Assembly: GCA_010909165.1 (NCBI GenBank)
Contig: VJWM01000063.1
Span: 1,302,001 to 1,366,000 of the forward strand
Length of the DNA: 64,000 nucleotides
Direction: 5' to 3'
DNA from: Anthoceros angustus
Lineage: Eukaryota > Streptophyta > Anthocerotopsida > Anthocerotales > Anthocerotaceae
The translations under genes and the position numbers were made by a program. This document shows, piece after piece, positions 55,817 to 64,000 of this stretch. The notes beneath the pieces were generated by a model, which saw only the letters and a program-made list of their open reading frames with translations, was not told the DNA's origin and searched no databases. Numbering within the stretch: the first letter of the stretch is position 1; every line of letters begins with the position of its first letter.

Positions 55817-56577
55817 ATGATAATGTTTGACTTGGAGTCTCACATTATCAAGGGATTGTTTGCACCTATACCTGCGTATTAGATTTGTTTTGATTGGTTG
55901 TCTATTGAGGAAGTGCTCATTTGTGCACTTGGGTTTAGTGTTTAATTAGTATTAATAATCTAATTACTTATCTTCAAGTAAGTAATTAGTATTAATTAAT
56001 CTAAAACACTTATGTTAATTACAAGTTGATTAATGTTAATTAAACATGATTAACAATAGCTAAGTGGATAAGCACAAGTAATATGCACAAGCTAAGTGGA
56101 TATGCACAATATGCACAAGCTAAATGGATATGCACAAGTAATATGTATTTAGGACATTCACGGCATATGTCGATGCCAATAAGATATCTTAGGAATATGC
56201 CGATGCTAAGGGTAGTATATATAGACCCTTCATAGAGGACAAGCTCGGATTATAGCTTGTCCTCTAGATATGTGTAATGCAAGAGTGTTGTGAGGAGACC
56301 AAAGCTATGACTCTAAGAGCGATGTGAGGAATTTGAGTGTTATTCTCGTGGGAGAGTGTGTTTGTGCCACGGCAAGAGCTCTCCTAGTGTTATTGGTTTG
56401 CACCTGGTTTGCATATTAGATTTGTTTTGCTTGGTTGTACATTGAAGAAGTGCTTACCTCGACTTGCCCATAATCATATCTCGATTAGCCCCATGAGACA
56501 TCCCTAATGACACACTCACAATTGATCCTCAACATAATCCCGACTTGTCGCTCTCACACGTAAAACTCACATTATCA
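55817..56577 (+). repeat. Family B LTR, first copy
   Basis: 761 bp from TGATAATGT to ACATTATCA (9-bp inverted ends), similar to 57256-58036. It contains TATATATAGACC near 56216, then a hairpin (AAGCTCGGATTATAGCTTG), as expected around an LTR promoter. Confidence 0.72.
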
Positions 56578-56589
56578 AAGGGATTGTTT

Positions 56590-57240
56590 TGCATACCTAG
56601 TGCTAGTGTATAGGGTGAGCAATTAAAGCACCTTGAGCAACTTTTCGCCAAACTATTTGTTGTATGGGCGACAACCATTTTGCCAAAAGTGAGGCAAGCA
56701 AGGCCAACACCGGTGGATTGGCGCAATCGGATGATTGCCTACATGACCCGTGAAAGGCGGCGAGCTTTTGCATCATGCCTATGGTATCGAGAACCTTGCC
56801 ATAGGGCAACAAAGGGATCAAGCTGCGCCATGCTTACACAAGAGGAGGACATGGAAACCCAAGGTGCGCAAGTTTGCATGGAGACTATGTCGACCGAATC
56901 TAAGCCGCCCAACACCTTGGATGTATCCACAAAAGTCATCCGGCAGGTCGTGCAGTAGGCAAAGAAGGAGTGCTTGAGCTTGAAGGATCCGATGGTTGAA
57001 GATGCAAGGATCACCTCAAGAAGCTGCGCATCATGCCACTTACCCAATTTGGACCTCAACTGTGGGCCTCTGATATGGCGTCCACCCAAAGACTTGGAGA
57101 GTCGGGTTTGTGGACGATCGATGATGATGTGATGCTTCTTTATCACCGCATAGGGGATACCATATGTTTTGTGTTCAACCTCCTCTGGACGACATTCCCG
57201 AAGAAGATTGGCTTTGTCCACAATGCACTACATGAGGTGC
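56590..57240 (+). pseudogene. Second integrase C-terminus and PHD fragment
   Basis: Repeats 55120-55795 at an offset of about 1.45 kb, but is shortened at many positions. The PHD piece reads [19 protein letters not shown] with zinc ligands destroyed. It lies between the two family B LTRs, so this is the residue of a tandem family B unit. Confidence 0.8.
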
Positions 57241-57255
57241 GTGTAGTCCTACTAA

Positions 57256-58036
57256 TGATAATGTTTGACTTGGAGTCTCACATTATCAAAGGGATTGTTT
57301 TGCACCTATACCGTATTAGATTTGTTTTGATTGGTTGTCTATTGAGGAAGTGCTCATTTGTGCACTTGGGTTTAGTGTTTAATTAGTATTAATAATCTAA
57401 TTACTTATCTTCAAGTAAGTAATTAGTATTAATTAATCTAAAACACTTATGTTAATTACAAGTTGATTAATGTTAATTAAACATGATTAACAATAGCTAA
57501 GTGGATAAGCACAAGTAATATGCACAAGCTAAGTGGATATGCACAAGTAATATGCACAAGCTAAATGGATATGCACAAGTAATATTACAGTGTATTTCTA
57601 GGACATTCCTGGCATATGCTGATGCCAATAAGATATCTTAGGAATATGCCGATGCTAAGGGGTAGTATATATAGACCCTTTCATAGAGGACAAGCTCAGA
57701 TTATAGCTTGTCCTCTAGATATGTAATGCAAGAGTGTTGTGAGGAGACCAAAGCTATGACTCTAAGAGCGATGTGAGGAATTTGAGTGTTATTCTCGTGG
57801 GGAGAGTGTGTTTGTGCCACGACGTGCGAGCTCTCCTAGTGTTATTGGTTTGCACCTATATTTGCATATTAGATTTGTTTTGCTTGGTTGTCTGTTGAAG
57901 AAGTGCTTACCTCGTGCGACACTGCCCATAACTGTATCTACGATTAGCCGCAGACATCCCTAATGACACACTCACAATTGATCCTCAACATAATCCCCTG
58001 ACTTGTCGCTCTCACACAGAAAACTCACACATTATC
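57256..58036 (+). repeat. Family B LTR, second copy
   Basis: 781 bp with the same ends as 55817-56577 (last A missing at the right). Homology with the first copy stops at 58036, the right edge of the retrotransposon block. Confidence 0.72.
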
Positions 58037-59925
58037 CTTCGTGTGAACAGCTGGTCATTCCAAATTTCATTCCTGCCCTTCATAGGTCTTTGAAGTTATG
58101 TAGCCCATTTTTGAGCCAAGTGATTTATCCTCATAGGATTAAGAGTAGCCTATAGTCGTCTCCCTTCTCTCCCTCTAAAAATTGGCTTGAATTTGCAGTC
58201 AGGTAAATCTTTGAAAGACTTCTTGCAACTTGGATTTGCATTACGGTAAATCTTCCAAAGACTTCTCACAAAAAAGAAAATCTTCGAAAGACTTCTCCCG
58301 GGTAGGTAACCTAGTCGCAGCTCATTCTAACGAATTTTATCTTCATTTCGGGATAAGGAAGCACTAGATAGCCCCCTTCCCTTCAAGCTAATAGGGACTA
58401 CCTAGTCCAAATGGCTTAGGCCAAATGGACACACATTTATAAGAACGCCGTGATTAAGCATCCTGAGCTTGGATTGGTACTTAGATGGGGTGCCTAAAGG
58501 GAGTGGATGCCCTTGGTGCAAGTAGCTTAGGCACACCATGGTACAAGTTGTTGAGTACCAAGTCCCATGACGGAAATCCGTCCTCAATGGACTTAAATAA
58601 AATTCTTCGTCTTCTAGTCGCAGCTGTTTCAAGGGGTACATATATCGTCTCATATTATGTACCCAAAAGGCAGAAGTGCAACAAGTTGATTAGAGTATCC
58701 CAGGAAAGGCGAACACGGCAAGCGCTCTTCTCGATCACGTATACTAGGCAGGGGACAGCAGTTTTCTCTTCCGTTGCCAATCGTGGCCAGTAAGTACGAA
58801 GATAGCTTCAGTGCAAGATGGAAGCGCGGAGCATCTACGGTTGCACGGAATTGTCATGCCTTAGGGGACTCGGAGGAGAAGCAGGACCAAGCGGAGTATC
58901 TTTCTGCGCCAGCACGGTAATCCTTGCTGTGGAAGGTAGTTCGGCAGGGATGCGGGACTTCTTTGGATTAGGGAAGAGCAGGGAGGCGGTCACAGCAGGG
59001 TTCGTGTGCTACCTCGCCTTGCTCAGGGCACTCCATTCTAGCCGCCGGTGAGGACATGGCTTCCAGCTTCCAGTAATTCACTGAACGCCAGGCAAGACAT
59101 CTTCCATCGGTTACCAAATCCATGACCTGCCACACAGAAAAACCGCTCACTAGTACTCTTCTCCTTCCTCACACCCCTAGTACATCCGCCGGAATGATGT
59201 GCTCCAAAACCCGAACCGTGCCTCGAAAAGCATCTCATTGGGAAGGGGTATCCTTCCTTCCAACACAGTACCGGGATGTTCGGGATCCAGCAGCAGTGGC
59301 GTGAGCGTGAAACGTCCGTTCCATGAATCTGCATCGGTGCATCCACCCAAAAGGCGCCATTGTTTTGTTGTGACCCTAAACGCACAAAGCAAGCGCAAGT
59401 GCGGTGCTTAGGTAGTGGGTTGGTGGTGGGCTCTTAATTTAGCGTTGGGGCCCGGCCCCGGCGGCGTGGGCAAGCATGGCACGCACTTGCAGCCTTACAA
59501 CACCCAAAGGCCGAGCCATTCTATGTGCTACGCATGTACATGGGCCATGTCAAGGGGCGTCCTGAGGTGTATGCACATCCATGCACATATCCATCTATAC
59601 TATCTCCCGCCCACAGAACACACAAGGAGCCGTTTATGTGGATACATGGACATTGGGCCATGTCAAGGGGCAGGGGCATCGGAGGTTGCGCCATGTGGGC
59701 GCCGCAAAAGCCTCCTTGCCATGGCGCCAACGTGGAAAAACCAGGCTTGTGAGTCGACTCAGCCGGAAGGGGATAAGTGAAGCGCCGGGCCATGCGAGCC
59801 TTGCTTTGCTCTCCTCTTATCCCGCATCGTCTCCTCCCGTTCCCGTCCCTGCGTCTTCTGCATGCGGCGAGGGAAAGAGCTCGAGGCGGAGCTTGGAGCG
59901 TGAAGCTGGGAAGAAGAAGGTGTGA
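58037..59925. promoter_or_regulatory. Intergenic region upstream of HPPD
   Basis: No gene recognised. Near 59540 and 59655 the block 'gggccatgtcaaggggc' is repeated 113 bp apart. Sequence near 58200-58300 has short repeats of 'aaatctt-gaaagacttct'. The last several hundred bases presumably contain the HPPD promoter. Confidence 0.45.
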
Positions 59926-60159
59926 AGGAAGCGGGTCGTGAAGCTCGACGGATTTGCTGCATGCGATCTCGGGACGGCGCGATTCGGGAGAGCAGCGCTG
60001 GATTTCGCGGTGGGAACGCGGCTCACTCCGCTGTCACGGTGGGGGCATGCGGAATCGAGGGGGCCCTGGGTGAGCGGGATCTGGCATGCGGGAGTGGGGG
60101 GATCGGGCGCCACATCGGGCTTGTTGGAGTCATCGACGCGGCTGCTCTTCGGGCGGCAT

Positions 60160-60190
<31 letters not shown>

Positions 60191-60369
60191 TCCCCGTCGG
60201 GGGAGCTGTCAGGTCGTCCAGGCTGGGGACCTTTGCGGGGTGGGTGGGGAGCAGCATAGCGGCGGCGTTCTTCAGCTCCCTGGAGCGATCGTCATGCCTG
60301 GCGCTCTCCACCACCGACAGTGACGGGGAGGAGGAGCTGCTGCCGACGCACCACCGGGGGGTGCTGATC
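59926..60369 (+). other. Open upstream frame of HPPD with (CAG)10
   Basis: From the TGA at 59923 the HPPD frame stays open for 148 codons without an ATG until 60370. It contains ten CAG codons (60160-60189). It is probably 5' leader; a non-AUG-initiated N-terminal extension, for example for plastid import, is possible. Confidence 0.5.
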
Positions 60370-61790
60370 ATGGACGGGGAGCGGGACAGGGATCGGGATC
60401 TGCCGGAGGCCGTGCCGGCGGTGAGCGGGGACGGGATGGACCTGATAGGGTTCGAGCGCTTCCAGCGGCACAACCCCATGACGGATCTGTTCAAGGTGCT
60501 GCGCTTCCACCATGTGGAGTTCTGGTGCGGGGACGCCACCAACACCTGGAGGAGGTTCGGGTGGGGTCTGGGGATGCATCTCGTGGCCAAGTCCGATCAG
60601 ACCACGGGCAACCAGACGTACTGCAGCTACGTCCTCCGGAGCAACCAGCTGGTGATGGCGTTTTCCGCACCCTACTCCTCCAAGGTGGACCAGAGCGGGA
60701 GCCGGCTCCCGCATCCGGGGTACGACAGCCAGGACGCCAGGCGGTTCAACGTGGCGCACGGGCTTGCGGTGCGGGCGGTGGGGATTCTGGTGGAGGATGC
60801 GGCAGAGGCGTTTCTGCGGAGCGTGGAGAACGGGGCGGTGCCGGTGCTGGAGCCGCAGGAGCTGGTGGACGCGGCGTCCAGGAAGAGGATGGTGATGGCG
60901 GAGGTGAAGCTGTACGGGGACGTGGTGCTGCGGTATGTGAGCACGCCGGACGGGTTTGCTGGGCCCTTTTTGCCCAATTACGAGGCGGTGGAGTCGCTGC
61001 CGCTCACCTACGGGCTGCGGGCGGTGGATCATGCTGTGGGGAATGTGCCTAGCCTGCTCAAGGCCGTCAAGTACATCTCATCTTTTACTGGATTCCACGA
61101 GTTTGCGGAATTCACAGCAGAGGATGTGGGGACGGCTGACAGCGGGCTCAACAGCATGGTGCTGGCCAGCAACAATGAGTGCGTGCTGCTGCCCTTGAAC
61201 GAGCCTACCTATGGCACCAAGCGCAAGTCGCAGATCCAGACCTACTTGGAGCACAATGAGGGCCCCGGGTTGCAGCACCTTGCCCTCATTTGTGATGACA
61301 TTTTCTCCACACTGAAGGAGATGCAGATGCGGTCTGCTGTTGGCGGGTTCGAGTTCATGCCCAAGCCGCCCTCAACTTACTACAGGAACCTTCCCAGGAG
61401 AGTTGGGAACCTGCTGTCCGCCAAGCAGATTAAAGAGTGCGAGGAGCTGGGTATTCTGGTGGACAAGGATGATCAGGGCATTTTGCTGCAGATTTTCACC
61501 AAACCTCTTGGGGACAGGTGCTCTTTTTCTTCCTCTTATGCTCTTCCTGGAATGCTAAGGGATGTGATGTACTGAGGGATGTGGGGATGATGTGTGTGTT
61601 TGTTGTGTGCCTGAGCAGGCCCACTGTGTTCATCGAGATCATCCAGCGGATCGGGTGCATGGCTCGAGATGAGGGAGGCAAGGTGTTTCAGAAGGCTGGT
61701 TGTGGTGGTTTCGGGAAAGGCAACTTCTCTGCACTCTTCAAATCCATTGAGGAGTATGAGAAGACGCTTGATGGCACGCTGAAGAAGTAG
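60370..61790 (+). CDS. HPD: 4-hydroxyphenylpyruvate dioxygenase
   Basis: Two exons, 60370-61517 and 61619-61790 (GT/AG), giving 439 residues as in other plants, with the single intron near the C-terminus as in Arabidopsis. The enzyme converts 4-hydroxyphenylpyruvate to homogentisate, the precursor of tocopherols and plastoquinone, and takes part in tyrosine breakdown. N-terminal domain: FKVLRFHHVEFWCGDATNTW. C-terminal vicinal-oxygen-chelate domain: the iron ligands are His in AVDHAVGNVP, His in GLQHLALICDD and Glu in TVFIEIIQRIGCM. The C-terminal gate helix reads FGKGNFSALFKSIEEYE. ATG 60370 (MDGERDRDRDL) is the first in-frame ATG and gives the family's usual N-terminal length. Without splicing the frame would end at 61575 and lose the Glu ligand. 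Confidence 0.96.
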
Positions 61791-61934
61791 ATAGCTTGAG
61801 TTGCAACTGTATATGTAAATTATGGAGAAAACAACTGCTTGGTAGGTGAACCTGGAGGACGCAATCCTACCCATTTTTGCACACCCCGGGAGGGTCTCTA
61901 CTACCTCTTGCTGCTCTCAAGACGATCCTGTTGA

Positions 61935-62330
61935 TAAGATTCAGTTTTACTAGGTACCTCCATAGCAGCTAGGATGTGGCTATATTGCTACCACCAGCAT
62001 CCAGCTGACCCTCTCTGGCAATGCCACTTGTGTCAAGGACAAGGCATCTGTTGGGATCCAATACACCTGTACCGTGGTTCGCTCCTCGGTCCCGTGTAGC
62101 TTGTGACAGTGGACAGAGACAGGACAGGACAGAAGCGGGGGAACGGGCGAAAGTGGTCTCCAGTGGTTCCCCGTTGGTTTGGCTTTGGTCAGTTACACAT
62201 TCAGCGAAGGAGAACATGCATCCGCTACTTTGATTTCTTCTTGACGAATTCCAGCCCTACGCTGAAACGTTGTAAATCATCTACTTGCGTCCGGTTCCGA
62301 TGCACTGACCCTAAACTCTCTTGTGCACAG
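61935..62330 (+). repeat. Imperfect inverted repeat, left arm
   Basis: Matches the reverse complement of 62630-63010. Shared blocks include 'tagcagctagga', 'tctctggcaatgccacttgt', 'aaggcatctgttg', 'gacaggacaggacag' and 'gaattcca-cccta-g-tgaaac'. The loop is about 300 bp. No coding sequence is recognised in either arm. Confidence 0.78.
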
Positions 62331-62629
62331 GCAGGCAGGCCCTGGACTTGCCTGGGCCCTGGCCTGGTTTGGGGGCTGCCACAGTTTGATGTGTATAGAG
62401 TTTGTGCACAGTTTAAAACGTGTTGCTATGCTTGTCCGAGGTGGTGAAAATTGGATATGCTGGGTTGCTTGATAAAAAATCCCCACGCCTCCAAGCAAAG
62501 GATTGGTGGGTTAGCAGTTCTGGTATGATTCAGAACAAGGAGTTTTCTGGCCCCTAGCTGAGCTGTTCAGCTGGAATGATTTGTGAGGAAAGTGGGGTTT
62601 AATGGACCAAGGCTCAGGCAGTGCTGCCT

Positions 62630-63010
62630 GTGTAGACAAGGTCCTTGTGCTAGGATCACGAGGGGGGTTTAGGGCCAATGCACCTCCACTGTATTGGCAC
62701 GGGTGGCAAGGGAGAAAATTTACAAAGTTTCAACATAGGATTGGAATTCATCAGGTTCTTGAGAAAAAAAACGCGGAATGCGGATGCATATCCTCCTTTC
62801 CTTTGGTGGCACTTAGTCCTGTTCTGTCCTGTCCTGTCTCTGTGTCTGACTCTGTCCGCTGTCACAGGCTAAATGCGACCGAAGAGCGGACCACGGTACA
62901 CGGTACCTGATCTCAACAGATGCCTTCTGCTTGACACAAGTGGCATTGCCAGAGACGTCGAAGCTGGTGATGGGCAAGTCCTAGCTGCTACGGGACCCTT
63001 AGTGAAACTG
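62630..63010 (-). repeat. Imperfect inverted repeat, right arm
   Basis: Partner of 61935-62330. The arms differ by substitutions and small indels, so the duplication is not recent. A transcript through both arms would fold into a long hairpin. Confidence 0.78.
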
Positions 63011-63480
63011 AGTCCAACCGACTGCCCCTTCACCAGCTTCTTCTGTTTGGCACATGGATGCTTAGTGCCCCCCTCCCCAAAGTCATGCAGATTAGTGTCC
63101 GGAGGTCGATCGAGTAGCACTGGAGGGAGGTGATTGTGCCAGGCTAAGAGTAAACTAGAATTTGATATTTAGTCTCGATTTCCTGTGAAAAAAAGAAAAG
63201 CATACAAGATCATGTATAGGTAGGTAACTCAAAAGACATCTCGGGCCAATTCAGGCCTTATCCCCAAGGGTGGTTAGGGGAATTCAGGCCACGACCCCTT
63301 CCTGCCAATTTGCGGTTGCTGACTAAGGTACTCTATCAGGGGCAGGATATACGTATGAGGTGCAATGAGGTGGGGCTCGTTTCACCTCTTACCTCAATTC
63401 AATCCCTTCCCCTCGCAGGCTCCAGATGAACTAAATATGGAGTCCTACATAAAAGAATGTCCTACTCCGAAATCTTGGAG
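63011..63480. other. Intergenic DNA, no gene recognised
   Basis: Between the inverted repeat and the polyphenol oxidase remnant. Nothing recognisable. Confidence 0.45.
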
Positions 63481-63998
63481 TCAGGGGTGCTCTACTTGCT
63501 GGTGAGCATCCTTGAGGTCCAGCTCGTTGAGGCAGTCCCTGACTGTGACCCTCACAATGTCTGCGTTCTCATCAAAGAAGAAAAATTCGGCGTCCAGAAA
63601 GTCTGGGTCTTCCTCATAATTCACGTGGCCAGACAGCTCCTCAAGGAACAAAACAATGAGCACTCAAAACTGAGCGACATCCGATGATACCCAACTTCTA
63701 GCAAGATTGCTAGCGAAAACAACCCGGACAGATAGCAATTCACGAACAGGAGGGGGTCGTGCAGGGAGGTGTAGATGGCTCCCATGTCTTCGTATGTCAA
63801 CTCCGGGTCGCCAGTATGGAAATGGACGACGCTGTGGACGTTGTTCTCATAGGTCTTCCGGCCCTGGACGAACACCATCCCGGCGCGCATTGGGTGGGAC
63901 ATGAACTTAGAGTTAGCCTCCTTGACGAGCAAGCGATGCAAGTGCGCGTTATTACGCAGCCGGAGCTCTTCCGGCGTCTTGGCGTACGGAATGCTTCA
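63481..63998 (-). pseudogene. Polyphenol oxidase (tyrosinase family) remnant
   Basis: Minus strand. The first part (63998-63750) reads EELRLRNNAHLHRLLVKEAN, NNVHSVVHFHTGDPELTYED and MGAIYTSLHDPLLF, the copper-B side of plant polyphenol oxidases. The expected HH-x-NVDRMW segment should follow 'DPLLF' but is absent. After a frame change (63663-63481) comes YEEDPDFLDAEFFFFDENAD and IVRVTVRDCLNEL, the start of the DWL domain, then a stop. Loss of the second CuB histidines and the early stop make it non-functional unless an intron hides the missing part. The window ends before the N-terminal CuA region; a TGA at 63996-63998 interrupts the frame unless it lies in an intron. Confidence 0.72.
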
Positions 63999-64000
63999 GT

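Larger units (their letters stand above)
50082..58036 (+). mobile_element. Ty3/gypsy family B, degenerate, with methyltransferase and PHD finger
   Basis: Plus-strand element: gag remnant, methyltransferase (first half inverted), RT, RNase H, integrase, PHD finger, LTR (55817-56577), a second integrase-PHD fragment and a second LTR (57256-58036). No 5' LTR is seen, because its left side is replaced by the family A array. A CACTA element interrupts gag. Every domain carries stops or frameshifts except the integrase C-terminus and the PHD finger. Confidence 0.82.

Noticed and set aside
61518-61575. HPPD ending at 61575 without splicing
   Set aside because: It would lose the third iron ligand and the C-terminal helix. 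GT at 61518 and AG at 61617-61618 restore the conserved GDRPTVFIEIIQR sequence.

Overview
This is nuclear DNA from a land plant. It carries intron-containing plant genes: two cutin-type glycerol-3-phosphate acyltransferases (GPAT4/6/8 class), an APC/C ubiquitin E2 of the UBC22/UBE2S type, the spliceosomal protein U2B'', 4-hydroxyphenylpyruvate dioxygenase, and a broken polyphenol oxidase. They are separated by tens of kilobases of plant-type LTR retrotransposons and a CACTA element. I cannot name the species; a seedless lineage is possible but not shown.

1-12.6 kb is the left gene island. It holds an ancestral tandem duplication of a GPAT plus the UBC22-type gene downstream of it. In the first copy the GPAT has a one-base deletion in exon 1 and the E2 survives only as a scrap. 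In the second copy both genes are intact, but the GPAT has lost both aspartates of phosphatase motif I. U2B'' follows on the minus strand. A LINE reverse-transcriptase fragment with a 26-bp tandem array lies between the GPATs.

13-24.5 kb is a 9.8-kb Ty1/copia element with 276/281-bp LTRs, a primer-binding site and a GCTTT target duplication. Inside it are stacked tandem duplications and a GC-rich insert. 24.5-32.6 kb holds pieces of a second Ty3/gypsy family (gag on +, pol on -), degenerate tandem repeats and a C-rich stretch without recognisable genes.

32.6-50.1 kb is a tandem array of Ty3/gypsy family A, read on the minus strand: three shared LTRs enclose two units. The domain order is gag, zinc knuckles, protease, cytosine-5 DNA methyltransferase, RT, RNase H, integrase, PHD finger, then an extra unrecognised ORF. 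50.1-58.0 kb is a related family B on the plus strand, again with a methyltransferase before RT and a PHD finger after integrase. A 1.4-kb non-autonomous CACTA transposon splits its gag. The methyltransferase (a DNA-methylation writer) and the PHD finger (a chromatin reader) in two gypsy families are the most remarkable content of the window.

58-64 kb is the right gene island: HPPD, a 0.4-kb-arm inverted repeat, and a polyphenol oxidase remnant cut by the window end. Sister copies of the repeats differ again and again at CAG/CTG trinucleotides, where one copy shows CG or CGG. This pattern may be a long-read consensus artefact at methylated CHG sites, so many frameshifts in the repeats should be read with caution.
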